Source of the DNA: an uncultured Lachnospiraceae bacterium
GTDB lineage: Bacteria > Bacillota > Clostridia > Lachnospirales > Lachnospiraceae
Length of the DNA stretch: 64,000 nt
Direction: 5' to 3'
Assembly: GCA_947624875.1 (NCBI GenBank)
Contig: CANQMA010000004.1
Span: 1 to 64,000, forward strand
In this document: positions 27,361-38,100 of the stretch, piece after piece
How the letters are laid out: each line of letters begins with the position of its first letter
Position numbering within the stretch: the first letter of the stretch is position 1
Notes under the pieces: generated by a model
Database searches by the model: none
What the model was told of the DNA's origin: nothing
The model's input: the letters and a program-made list of their open reading frames with translations, nothing else
Made by a program: the position numbers and the translations under genes

Positions 27361-28275
27361 CTATTTCACCATTCCAATCAGTTCGTTGATATCCGAAACG
27401 CCATGCCGTACCATATAATCTTCAATCCCGTCTATAATCTTAATGGTTGCTGCCGGATCGTTAAAATTTGCAGTGCCGACTGCTACGGCGCTGGCGCCTG
27501 CCAAAATCAGTTCGAGCGCATCTTCCGTGGTTGCCACGCCTCCCATACCAATAATCGGAATCCGGACTGCATTTGCGGCCTGATAAACCATACGCACGGC
27601 AATCGGATGAATCGCCGGACCGGAAAGTCCGCCGGTTTTATTTGCCAGAATAAATTGCTGCCGTTCTACATCAATCTTCATTCCGGTAATCGTGTTAATC
27701 AGGCTCAACGCGTCCGCGCCGCCGGCTTCCGCCGCCTTTGCCATCACTGTGATATCTGTGACATTCGGACTTAATTTCATGATTACCGGCTGTTTTGCAG
27801 CCCGCTTCACTGCCTTTGTAATAGACTCCACTGCTTTCGGATCCTGTCCGAAAGCAATTCCTCCTTCTTTGACATTCGGGCAGGAAATATTAATTTCCAA
27901 TAAATCAACCGCTTCGTCCCCTAATTTTTCAACAACGTCCACATAATCCTCTGTCGTTCTTCCACAGACATTCACGATGATTTTGGTATCAAACTGTTGT
28001 AAAAAAGGAATATCCCGTTTACAAAAAACATCATATCCCGGATTCTGCAGTCCTACGGCATTTAACATGCCGCCATAGGTTTCGGCAACCCGCGGCGTTG
28101 CATTTCCTTCCCACGGTACATTTGCCACCCCTTTGGTCGTTACCGCTCCTAAACGGTTTAAATCGACAAAATCACCATACTCTGCGCCGGAGCCAAACGT
28201 TCCGGAGGCAACTGTCACAGGATTTTTCAATTCTACACCGGCAATCGTTACCTTTGTATTGAACTTCTGCTCCAT
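27361..28275 (-). CDS. pyrD: Dihydroorotate dehydrogenase, class 1B catalytic subunit
   Basis: 'LKNPVTVASGTFGSG', 'LEINISCPNVKEGG', adjacent pyrK. Confidence 0.95.
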   Translation of the reverse strand: MEQKFNTKVTIAGVELKNPVTVASGTFGSGAEYGDFVDLNRLGAVTTKGVANVPWEGNATPRVAETYGGMLNAVGLQNPGYDVFCKRDIPFLQQFDTKIIVNVCGRTTEDYVDVVEKLGDEAVDLLEINISCPNVKEGGIAFGQDPKAVESITKAVKRAAKQPVIMKLSPNVTDITVMAKAAEAGGADALSLINTITGMKIDVERQQFILANKTGGLSGPAIHPIAVRMVYQAANAVRIPIIGMGGVATTEDALELILAGASAVAVGTANFNDPAATIKIIDGIEDYMVRHGVSDINELIGMVK

Positions 28276-29042
28276 TACAGTTCCACCTCCTCTGCGTAAA
28301 ATACCGGGCCGTCTTTGCAGATACGCTGATTGTTTACATTGGAATGCTCATCTTTTTTGGTCGTCCTGCAGATGCAGGCAAGACAGGCTCCAATCCCACA
28401 TGCCATGCGTTCTTCCAGAGAAATCTGACATTCCATGCCGTGTTCGAGCGCATATTCTTTTACCGCGCGCAGCATTGGCGTCGGTCCGCAGGCGTAAATG
28501 ACATCTCCGGTAATATTCTGTTCTTTGATTGCATCAATGACCGTTCCTTTCGTCCCGGCGCTGCCGTCCTCTGTGGCGGTAAACAGAGTTCCTCTTTCCC
28601 TTAATTCATCCGTCAGGAACAATTCGTCCCGATAACCCGCGACAATCTGAACATCTGCCTGCTGCTTTAGTTCTTCTGCCAGCTGAACCATCGGCGGAAT
28701 TCCGATACCGCCTCCGATGAGGATTGCTTTTTTCCCCGGTTTTAACATAAATCCGTTTCCAAGCGGACCGATGATATGAATCGGGTCTCCGCTCCGGTAG
28801 GTCGACATTTCTTTTGTCCCTCCGCCGACAACCCGGTACACAAGCCGGATTCTTCCTTTTTCTTTATCAATCTGGCAGATACTGATCGGCCGTGGCAGCA
28901 GTTTTGTTTTATCTGCACAATATACGGAAATAAACTGTCCTGCAGCCGCCGTTTCAGCCGCCTTTGTCTCAATCCACAGACTGTATATGTCCGTTCCAAT
29001 ACATTCCTGACTCACCACAAGCCCGGTTTCTTTTTCTCTCAT
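28275..29042 (-). CDS. pyrK: Dihydroorotate dehydrogenase electron transfer subunit
   Basis: FAD/NAD-binding ferredoxin reductase fold; 'CGIGACLACICRT' 2Fe-2S cysteines. Confidence 0.94.
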   Translation of the reverse strand: MREKETGLVVSQECIGTDIYSLWIETKAAETAAAGQFISVYCADKTKLLPRPISICQIDKEKGRIRLVYRVVGGGTKEMSTYRSGDPIHIIGPLGNGFMLKPGKKAILIGGGIGIPPMVQLAEELKQQADVQIVAGYRDELFLTDELRERGTLFTATEDGSAGTKGTVIDAIKEQNITGDVIYACGPTPMLRAVKEYALEHGMECQISLEERMACGIGACLACICRTTKKDEHSNVNNQRICKDGPVFYAEEVEL

Positions 29043-29071
29043 CTCTTTCTTTCCTTTACAAATCGTCTGGT

Positions 29072-30007
29072 TTAAAAAATTGAGTTGATATCCTCAATCA
29101 TGTCAAGCACCGCCTGACGGGATGCATCCGCATAATTCTGTTCCCCAAATTCTGCATATTGCTCCTGTTTGTAGGCGCAGATAATTCCTCTTGAGGAATT
29201 GACGATTGCGCCGAGTCCGTCTTTGTTGAAATATGGTTTCAGTCCCTCTGCAGAACCGCCCTGCGCTCCATATCCGGGAACCAGAATATAACTCTTTGGC
29301 ATAATTTCGCGAAGCACCTTGCCCATTTCCGGATAAGTTGCGCCGACCACAGCGCCCACATAACTGTACTCCTCGCCAATGTGCTCCCTGCTCCATTCAT
29401 CAACCATTTTACCTACCCATTCATAGAGCGGTTTTCCGTCCACTACCTTGTCCTGAAACTCTCCGCTCGACGGATTGGACGTCTTTACAAGTACAAAAAT
29501 GCCCTTGTTTTCCTGTCTGCACACCTCGATAAACGGCTTGACGCCGTCGGAGCCGAGATAGGGATTGACGGTGGCAAAATCTTCATCAAACGCCGTATGC
29601 AGCTGACTGCCCACCGAAACCTTTCCGAGGTGCGCTGCCGCATACGCTGCGGAAGTCGAACCGATATCTCCCCGCTTTACATCGCCGATAACGACCAGAT
29701 CTTTTTCTTTACAATATTGCACCGTCTTTTGAAACGCAGCCAGCCCCGGGATTCCGAACTGCTCATACATCGCAATCTGCGGCTTGACTGCCGGAATCAG
29801 ATCATAAGTAGCGTCTACAATTCCTTTGTTGTACTGCCAGACCGCCTCTGCAGCGCCTTCCAGCGTTTCTCCAAATTCTGCAAAAGCTTTCTTTGTGATA
29901 TGCTCCGGAATATAACTCATCATCGGATCCAGACCGACAACAACCGGCGCCTGTGTTTGTCTAATTTTATTTACTAATTTGTTAATCATGATAAACGACC
30001 TCTCCAT
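29072..30007 (-). CDS. pyrF: Orotidine 5'-phosphate decarboxylase (type 2)
   Basis: 'VVGLDPMMSYIPEH', 'VVIGDVKRGDIGSTS'; likely start MINKLV (29989). Confidence 0.95.
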   Translation of the reverse strand: MERSFIMINKLVNKIRQTQAPVVVGLDPMMSYIPEHITKKAFAEFGETLEGAAEAVWQYNKGIVDATYDLIPAVKPQIAMYEQFGIPGLAAFQKTVQYCKEKDLVVIGDVKRGDIGSTSAAYAAAHLGKVSVGSQLHTAFDEDFATVNPYLGSDGVKPFIEVCRQENKGIFVLVKTSNPSSGEFQDKVVDGKPLYEWVGKMVDEWSREHIGEEYSYVGAVVGATYPEMGKVLREIMPKSYILVPGYGAQGGSAEGLKPYFNKDGLGAIVNSSRGIICAYKQEQYAEFGEQNYADASRQAVLDMIEDINSIF

Positions 30008-31286
30008 TTAATATTGTATATTTTACCTTGCCGGACACTTTTTTTCCTGCAAACGGCGTATTTCTTCCTTTGGACCGGAAACAATCCGGATCAATCTCAT
30101 AAGTTTCGTCCGGATTGATAATCACAACATCCGCGACGGCTCCCTCATTGAGGGTTCCTCTATCAATTCCCAAAACTTTTGCCGGATTGTAACTCATTTT
30201 TTCTGCCATCTGCATCCATGTCAAATATCCCGGTTTGACCAGATTCGTAATGGTCAGAGCCGCCGACGTTTCAAGTCCGACAATTCCAAAAGGGGATTTT
30301 TCCATGCCTCTTGATTTCTCTTCAAGGCTGTGCGGCGCATGGTCTGTGGAAATCACATCCATCACATTGTCTTTGAGTCCTTGGACCAGCGTCTCCATAT
30401 CCTCCCGTTTCCTCAGCGGGGGATTCATCTTAAAGTTTCCTTCATCTGCGGGAATATCCTCTGTACACAAGGAAAAATGGTGCGGGCAGACCTCTGCAGT
30501 CACTAAAATTCCATCTTCCTTTGCCTCCCTGACCATCGTCACGCTGTCTTTGGTTGAGCAGTGGCACAGATGAAGTCTCGCTCCGGTCTCCTTTGCGAGC
30601 AGAATATCTCTCGAGGCAATAATGTCCTCCACGGCGTTGCTGATTCCTTTGAGCCCCATCTGTTCCGATTTTTCGTCCAGATTCATCACGCCTCCCTCGA
30701 CGAGATTGATATCCTCGCAGTGCGCCAGCACAGGAAGCCCCAGTTTTGCCGCTTCCCTCATGGCTTTGCGGTAAACAGCGGAATTCATTACTGATTTTCC
30801 ATCCTCGCTGATGGCGCAGATGCCGGCTTTTTTCATTGCCGCAATATCCGTAACAGTCTTTCCTTCCATGCCGACCGTAACTGCCCCTACCGGTAAAACG
30901 TTCGTCAGCCCTGTTTCTTTTGCCTTTTCCACAATATAAGTAACAATTTCCGGACAGTCCACGACCGGTTTGGTGTTTGGCATGCAGCACACCGTCGTGA
31001 AACCACCTGCCGCGGCCGCTGCACTTCCGGTAGCAATATCTTCTTTGTAAGTTTGTCCCGGATCCCTGAAATGAACATGCAGATCAATCAGTCCCGGCAT
31101 CACCAGACATCCGGATGCATCAATGACCGTATCTGCCTCTTTTCTGATTCCATTTCCTGTTTTTTGAATGAGTCCGTCTTCAATCAGGAGATCCATCACC
31201 TGCTCCTGCTTTTTTGCAGGATTAACCACTGTTCCATTTTTAATCAGTATTGTCATCTTTTCCTCCAAAATGGCATAAAAACCCAA
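29982..31286 (-). CDS. pyrC: Dihydroorotase
   Basis: 'GLIDLHVHFRDPGQTYKEDIATGSAAAAAGGFTTV'; likely start MTILIK (31256). Confidence 0.96.
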   Translation of the reverse strand: MGFYAILEEKMTILIKNGTVVNPAKKQEQVMDLLIEDGLIQKTGNGIRKEADTVIDASGCLVMPGLIDLHVHFRDPGQTYKEDIATGSAAAAAGGFTTVCCMPNTKPVVDCPEIVTYIVEKAKETGLTNVLPVGAVTVGMEGKTVTDIAAMKKAGICAISEDGKSVMNSAVYRKAMREAAKLGLPVLAHCEDINLVEGGVMNLDEKSEQMGLKGISNAVEDIIASRDILLAKETGARLHLCHCSTKDSVTMVREAKEDGILVTAEVCPHHFSLCTEDIPADEGNFKMNPPLRKREDMETLVQGLKDNVMDVISTDHAPHSLEEKSRGMEKSPFGIVGLETSAALTITNLVKPGYLTWMQMAEKMSYNPAKVLGIDRGTLNEGAVADVVIINPDETYEIDPDCFRSKGRNTPFAGKKVSGKVKYTILNGEVVYHD

Positions 31287-31301
31287 TTAAAAGTATAGCA
31301 A

Positions 31302-31341
31302 AAAACAGAGTCTCTTTCAACAATGAAAGAAACTCTGTTTT
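31302..31341. terminator. Terminator hairpin AAAACAGAGTCTCTTTCA-ACAA-TGAAAGAAACTCTGTTTT
   Basis: Long stem downstream of the minus-strand DUF2079 gene. Confidence 0.75.
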
Positions 31342-31393
31342 ACCTCTGTCTGTCTAAATCATCATTTACCTTGAGACCATCCGGCACCATTCA

Positions 31394-33295
31394 TTACGCT
31401 GTGACTTTTTGGTAAACAATGATTGTATTTTCTTCTTCATAGATGTTTTCATATTTTCCAGTATTTAAAAGTTTTGTCAGATTTTCGTTTTGGAAATCGC
31501 TTGCCGTAACAACAATGAAATCTGTTTCCGGCAGTTCTGTGCTGACTCCTTCTCCAAGAATCTTTGCGCGGTCCTGCTCGTTAATATTTGAAATATCATA
31601 TAGTGTCAAAACTTTGCTTAAATGCGGAACAAGCACGCCCGACGCTGTGACAGAAGCCTGTTTTGGAATCAGATTTAAGGCAGCATCGTATTTTTGATTC
31701 CGTGTAACCGTGCTCTTATATTGCCCGTAATATTTCATGGTGCTCGGAAGCACTGTCCCCGCAAACATAATGCCCACACAGATCAGTGAAATTCCTACAA
31801 GCGTTTTTGCCCTTTTGACCTCCATGCCCTTTACATTCATGATAATGATATACATAATCAATGCAATCGAACCAAAATTATACTGGAAGTGGATCATATG
31901 CAGATACATGTAGGTCGTGATTAAATTAAACAGTAAAAACGGAATCAGCAAAATCAATCTGGAATAGTTTTTCTTTACCATGAATAAGAGCACCGCAATT
32001 GGAACAATCATCACAAGCAGATACTCCACTTTCTCCAGCATTTGGGTGTTTCCATTGTTCACAATTTGAGAAAGCGCATATGCGGGATTGGCCAAGATGG
32101 CATATACAATCTGAAACAGTCCGCCTTTCCCTGTGTCATAGAATAAATTGTTGAATCTTACAATAAAATCCGAAATTCCGTAACCGGAAATAATGAACTG
32201 GGCGACTGCATAGTAAACCAGCGCACCCCCGGACATCAACGCTCCCCGGATCACTGCCCGTTTTGAAAAAATAAAATAAAGTCCGAGAACCAGAATCATG
32301 ATGGTAGCGTCTTCTTTGACCATACAGGTCAGCAGTGCCGACACTGCCAGCCCGATATGATTGTTCTTTTCAATAAACCATATCGTCAGGAGTACCATGA
32401 AGGTTAAAAAGCAATTTTCGTGAATATCATAAAGACTGCCGCTCATCGTGGCAGGATACAGCGCATAAATCAACGTCAGTCCCACAATCATCCAGTTGCT
32501 CAGTTGATATTTTTTTCCCAACAAAACAATCGGAATAATCGGCAGGGCAATCATTGCCGCCTGAATCAGCTGTACGGTGACCGGCGATGGGAAAATATAA
32601 TAGATTGGCAGCGTTAGATAAAATATAGGCGAAAAATGTACTGCAAAATGGGATATTAAAACATTTCGTTCTACGGTCGTGTTTGGAAGACCGGTCTGTT
32701 TCATATATTCATACATCTGCGCAAAAATACCAAAATCAAATGTCGAATTTGTATATGCTGCATAACGGCTGACAGTCGCGATTCCCACCATGGCAAAAGT
32801 AAAAATCATAACGAGCAACGCGCAGATATACATTCCTCTCCGGCTCAGTTTCAGCCGCCGGAATAATTGGAAAATGTCTTCTCTTACATATAAAAACGCC
32901 AGCACCGCAAAAAAACTTAAAATAATCGTCAGCATGACATTTCCAAGGTGATTCCAGACGCCAACCTGATATCCCATAGACTCCCAGTCCATATCATACC
33001 CCTTCACAGCGCAAAGAATCATATAAACGGAAATAAACGCAAACATCAGAATCCGGGCAATATCATCGTGAAATCGATATAATATTCCTATCAGAACCGC
33101 CGCCGCCAATATCAGCATGATTCTGACGGCAACGTTGGTCTGCGCCGGATAGGTCTGATTTGAGATCTGGTTATAAGTTCCCACGAACATCGAAACAACT
33201 GCCCATGCGGTAATTAAACTGATGACCACTCCCTCAACAATTTTATTTTTATGTTTTGTCCACACCTGAATCACTGTTTTCATTTTTCTTCTCAT
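31394..33295 (-). CDS. DUF2079-like polytopic membrane protein (GT-C-like)
   Basis: 633 aa, many TM segments; 'STFDFGIFAQMYEYMKQTGLPNTTVE', 'LYDIHENCFLTFMVLLTIWF'. Confidence 0.8.
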   Translation of the reverse strand: MRRKMKTVIQVWTKHKNKIVEGVVISLITAWAVVSMFVGTYNQISNQTYPAQTNVAVRIMLILAAAVLIGILYRFHDDIARILMFAFISVYMILCAVKGYDMDWESMGYQVGVWNHLGNVMLTIILSFFAVLAFLYVREDIFQLFRRLKLSRRGMYICALLVMIFTFAMVGIATVSRYAAYTNSTFDFGIFAQMYEYMKQTGLPNTTVERNVLISHFAVHFSPIFYLTLPIYYIFPSPVTVQLIQAAMIALPIIPIVLLGKKYQLSNWMIVGLTLIYALYPATMSGSLYDIHENCFLTFMVLLTIWFIEKNNHIGLAVSALLTCMVKEDATIMILVLGLYFIFSKRAVIRGALMSGGALVYYAVAQFIISGYGISDFIVRFNNLFYDTGKGGLFQIVYAILANPAYALSQIVNNGNTQMLEKVEYLLVMIVPIAVLLFMVKKNYSRLILLIPFLLFNLITTYMYLHMIHFQYNFGSIALIMYIIIMNVKGMEVKRAKTLVGISLICVGIMFAGTVLPSTMKYYGQYKSTVTRNQKYDAALNLIPKQASVTASGVLVPHLSKVLTLYDISNINEQDRAKILGEGVSTELPETDFIVVTASDFQNENLTKLLNTGKYENIYEEENTIIVYQKVTA

Positions 33296-33514
33296 CTTTC
33301 ATTCTTATTTATGCTTTTGACATCCATGGGTTTTGAAACCGCCTCATCCGGATATAATTGATAGTAGTATATCATATAAAAAAACGGTCTTCAATATCCG
33401 TAAAAGACAACCGGAATGAATGATATTTAAGGATTTTTCCTGCCTTTCCCAGCTGTCAATAAATTTACTCTATCAATATTTGCAAATTGCTATTGAATTC
33501 TGTCTCATTCATGT

Positions 33515-33540
33515 TATACTTAATGTAGTATTCAATACTA
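33515..33540 (+). promoter_or_regulatory. -10 box TATACT followed by perfect palindrome TAGTATT-C-AATACTA (33526-33540) at the predicted start site of degV
   Basis: Read directly. Confidence 0.55.
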
Positions 33541-33558
33541 GATAAAGGGGTTATTATA

Positions 33559-34446
33559 ATGATGTTTCAAATAATAAGCGATAGCGCCTGTGATTTATCA
33601 CAAAAATATATTCATAAACATAATATTGAAATTGTACCGATTTCTGTTTCCTTTGACGGCGAAACATTTCTGAAAGACACGCTTGAGATTTCCAGAAAGG
33701 AGTTTTATCAACGTCTGGTCGACGACCCGGCGCTGTTTCCGAAAACATCCCTTCCTTCTGTCGAATCCTATGCCGAAGTGTTTCGGAAATATGCCAAAGA
33801 TCAGATTCCGGTCATCTGCTTTACGATTTCTCTTCACTTGAGCGGGTCATACAATTCCGCCAGGAACGCAAAAATGTTAGTTGAGGAGGAATATCCGCAG
33901 GCAGATATTACGGTAATCGATTCTCAGCAAAATACGGTATCTCAAGCATTGATCATTGACCAGACGGTGCGTATGAGGGATGCCGGACTTTCTGTGAAAG
34001 AAGTGCTTGACAAAATGGATGCGCTGATGAAATCTGCCCGGATTATTTTTACGGTAGGATCTCTGGATTATCTGCAAATCGGTGGACGAATCGGAAAACT
34101 TGCCAAATTTACCTCCGGGAAACTCGGAGTAAAACCAATCATCATTATGAAGGATGGCGATATCGGGTTTGGCGGTCTGGGAAGAAATCGAAATAAAATT
34201 AAAAATTCGCTGATTGAGATTGCTGAGAAATATTTAACTGAACGTGGAAAAGATAATTTCATTGTCTCTGTTGGATATGGATACGATGCTTCCGAAGGTG
34301 TTTCTTTTATGAGCGCAGTCGAAGAAAAAATCGGCATCCGGCTTAATACTGACACCAATGTAGAAATCGGTGTTGTTTCCTGTACCCATACCGGTCCGCA
34401 TGCGATTGGGATTGGGATCATACAGAAATATGAAACAATTTCATAA
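33559..34446 (+). CDS. DegV family (fatty acid-binding) protein
   Basis: 'MFQIISDSACDLS', 'TISLHLSGSYNSA', 'VTVIDSQQ'-type motifs, 'GGRIGKLAKF'. Confidence 0.93.
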   Translation: MMFQIISDSACDLSQKYIHKHNIEIVPISVSFDGETFLKDTLEISRKEFYQRLVDDPALFPKTSLPSVESYAEVFRKYAKDQIPVICFTISLHLSGSYNSARNAKMLVEEEYPQADITVIDSQQNTVSQALIIDQTVRMRDAGLSVKEVLDKMDALMKSARIIFTVGSLDYLQIGGRIGKLAKFTSGKLGVKPIIIMKDGDIGFGGLGRNRNKIKNSLIEIAEKYLTERGKDNFIVSVGYGYDASEGVSFMSAVEEKIGIRLNTDTNVEIGVVSCTHTGPHAIGIGIIQKYETIS

Positions 34447-34468
34447 AAAATACAATCCTCGCTTTATC

Positions 34469-34515
34469 AAAAAATGCTTCTTTACAGGGATTCATCTCTG
34501 TAAAGAAGCATTTTT
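34469..34515. terminator. Bidirectional terminator AAAAATGCTTCTTTACAG/CTGTAAAGAAGCATTTTT
   Basis: 18-bp stem between convergent genes. Confidence 0.85.
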
Positions 34516-34535
34516 CTAATTCTTAAAACTTTGTT

Positions 34536-35141
34536 CTACTCTTTTTTTTCTGCCGCGGCAGTTTTTTGTTTCTTTTTGTATTCCCGAACCGCCGGAGTCA
34601 CTGAAAGTGTATAAATAAAGTCAATCAGACCGGTTACGGCAAAAATAATTCCAAGCACTTCAATTCCCCGTTCGCCAATCTGACGATAACTGCCATGATC
34701 CGCGGCGTTTGGCGGCATCAAAAGCACCAAAATTCCCAGAGCCAGACAAAGCACTGCAAGAACCAACAGAGGAATCCATCTGCCTTCCATTTTTTTGAGG
34801 AAATATGCGCTTTCTCCTTTAATTAGAGCGCTTATAATAATCAAAATTCCAATAGCGTAGATGAGAAATACCTGAATCATATGATTTTCCACAGCAATAG
34901 TAATTGCCGCTGCAATCAGGACAATCGCGAAAACTATTTTATATTTGTAATGTCCGCCCGTCTCATCCTTCTTGATAAATTCATACAGGTATCGGACTGC
35001 AAGTAATAATAAAATCACCGCAAGGGTATATCCCACGACATGAATGACCTTCAATGGAAATCGATACATTAAAATCCCTATCACCAACGCGATCACGGAA
35101 AATCCAAGCATTGACAAATTTGACTGTTTGATACGGTTCAT
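34536..35141 (-). CDS. DUF308/HdeD-like membrane protein
   Basis: Paired TM repeats, 'VIALVIGILMYRFPLK', 'LGIILFAV'-type C-terminal repeat. Confidence 0.75.
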   Translation of the reverse strand: MNRIKQSNLSMLGFSVIALVIGILMYRFPLKVIHVVGYTLAVILLLLAVRYLYEFIKKDETGGHYKYKIVFAIVLIAAAITIAVENHMIQVFLIYAIGILIIISALIKGESAYFLKKMEGRWIPLLVLAVLCLALGILVLLMPPNAADHGSYRQIGERGIEVLGIIFAVTGLIDFIYTLSVTPAVREYKKKQKTAAAEKKE

Positions 35142-35174
35142 CGTTCTACTCCTTATCCCGGTTTGTCCGGTGTT

Positions 35175-38100
35175 TTATTTAAAATATTGTACGCCGGATT
35201 CAAATACGCCTAAATCCTGCTCTCCATAAATATTTTTTGCCACGGAAAGACCTTTTCTTTCAATGTGCGCCATCTTGCCAAAGCATCTGCCGTCCGGACT
35301 GGTAATTCCTTCAATGGCTGCATAGGAACCGTTGACATTCCATTCCTCGTCCATCGTCGGCTGTCCCTGATGATTGACATACTGCGTTGCAACCTGCCCA
35401 TTTTCAAAGAGCTGCGAAATGGTTTCTTTTGGCGCGACAAATCTACCCTCTCCGTGTGACGCCGGATTGACATAGATTCCTCCAAGGTCTGCTTTCTGAA
35501 GCCATGGAGACTTGTTCGATACGACTTTTGTATAAACCATCTTTGATACATGGCGGTTGATGGTATTGTAGGTCAATGTCGGAGAATTGAAATCCTGTCC
35601 GGTAATCTGTCCGTTTGGTACCAGTCCCAATTTAATCAACGCCTGGAATCCGTTACAGATACCGAGCGCCAGACCGTCCCGCTCATTGAGCAGTTTATGA
35701 ACTGCTTCTTCAATTTTTGCATTCCGAAAGGCCGTTGCAAAGAACTTTGCAGAACCATCCGGTTCGTCACCGGCACTGAATCCACCCGGGAACATGATAA
35801 TCTGCGCCTGCGCAATCGCTTTTTCAAAGATATCGACGGAATCCCTGATATCTTCCGGCGTCAGGTTCTTAAATACCTTTGTGATGACATTGGCGCCCGC
35901 CTTTTCAAATGCCTTTGCGCTGTCATATTCACAGTTGGTTCCCGGAAATACCGGAATAAATACGGTTGGCACAGCCACCTTGTTTTTACAGATATATACG
36001 CTTCCTTTGTCATAAATCGGAGTATCCAGAATTTCCTTATTTTGATGACTTCTCGTAGGAAATACTTTTTCGAGCGGCTTCTGCCATGCATGGACTGCAT
36101 CGTCCATCGAAATCACATCATATCCGTATTCCAAGGTCTGTCTGTCATTTGTTTCACCAAGCAATACATAACTGGCAGTAATCTCGTCCAAACGGTCTGC
36201 CGGAATTTCTGCTACAATATCGCCAAATCCCGGCGCGAACAAATCTGCACCCGGAATCCGTCCACTGAGACTGACGCCGATTTTGTTTCCAAAAGCCATC
36301 TTGCTGACTGCCGGAATCACACCCTTTGCGTCCACTGCATACGCAGAAATAATCACACCCTTTTGAATCATTTCATGAATTTCGTCATACAGTTTCATAA
36401 TCTCGCCATAAACCGGCTTTTCATACGAATCTCTGCTGCACTCAAATTTGACAATTTTATTTCCTGCCGCTTTCAGTTCCGGCGTGATAATATCCTTTTC
36501 CTTTGCCACATCAACTGCAAATGAGACCAATGTCGGTGGAACATCAATATCATTAAACGTTCCTGACATACTGTCCTTTCCACCGATTGACGGAAGGCCA
36601 AATCCCATCTGTGCGTCAAACGCTCCGAGAAGCGCTGCAAACGGCTGGCTCCAACGGCGTGGATCCTCAGTCATTCTCCGGAAATATTCCTGATATGTCA
36701 TACGGATTTTTTTATAATCACCACCGGCTGCAACAACCTTTGCAATCGAATCTACGACTGCATACATTGCGCCGTGATACGGACTCCAGCTTGATAAATA
36801 AGGGTCAAACCCATAACTCATCATCGTCACGGTATCGCATTTTCCCTGTAATACCGGAAGTTTTGCCACCATCGTCTGGGTTTCTGTCATCTGATATTTT
36901 CCACCATGAGGCATGTACACAGAACCCGCTCCGATGGAACCGTCAAATTTTTCGACCAGTCCCTTTTGGGAACATACATTCAAATCGCCCAGTGTTTCCA
37001 GCCAGCGTTCCTTTACATTCTGCACTTCCGGCTTCTGAAAGAAGTTTTTATTTTCATCCGGCATATCTACTTCAACAGTCGTTTCCTGGTGTGCGCCGTT
37101 GGTATCTAAGAACGCTCTGGAAATATTGACAATTTCTTTTCCCCGCCATTCCAGTACCAGTCTCGGTTCTTCTGTCACCTCCGCCACAACGGTTGCTTCC
37201 AGATTTTCTTCATTGGCATAAATTAAAAACTGTTCCACATCTGCAGGGTCTACCACAACTGCCATTCTCTCCTGAGATTCTGAAATGGCAATTTCCGTTC
37301 CGTCGAGTCCGGCATATTTTTTCGGCACTTTGTCAAGATTTACATGAAGTCCGTCCGCAAGTTCGCCGATTGCCACGGATACCCCGCCCGCGCCAAAGTC
37401 GTTACATTTTTTTATCATATGGGAAACTTCTTCTCTTCTGAATAACCGCTGCAGTTTCCGCTCTGTCGGTGCATTTCCCTTTTGTACTTCTGCGCCGCAG
37501 GTTTCAATAGATTCCTCTGTATGGATTTTGGATGATCCGGTTGCTCCGCCGCAGCCGTCTCTTCCGGTTCTGCCTCCTAACAGCACAATAATGTCTCCCG
37601 GATCTGAGGTCAGCCGCTGTACTGCACGGCGGGGAGCCGCACCCATGACGGCGCCGATTTCCATGCGCTTTGCCACATAATCCGGATGATATATTTCCTT
37701 AACCAGTCCCGTGGCAAGTCCAATCTGGTTGCCATAAGAACTGTACCCGTCTGCCGCTCCACGGACCAGTTTTTTCTGTGGAAGTTTTCCCGGCAGGGTT
37801 TCGCTCATTGATTTTGTCGGGTCTGCCGCTCCGGTAACACGCATCGCCTGATAGACATAGGTACGTCCTGAAAGCGGGTCTCTGATTGCTCCGCCAAGAC
37901 AGGTGGCAGCGCCACCAAACGGTTCAATTTCCGTCGGATGATTATGGGTTTCATTTTTGAAATTCACCAGCCATTCCTCTGTTTCTCCGTCAACCTCAAC
38001 CGGTACAACAATGCTGCAGGCGTTAATTTCATCAGACTTTTCCTGATCGTCCAGTTTACCCTCTTTCTTCAGTTTGCGCATCGCAATCAACGCCAGATCC

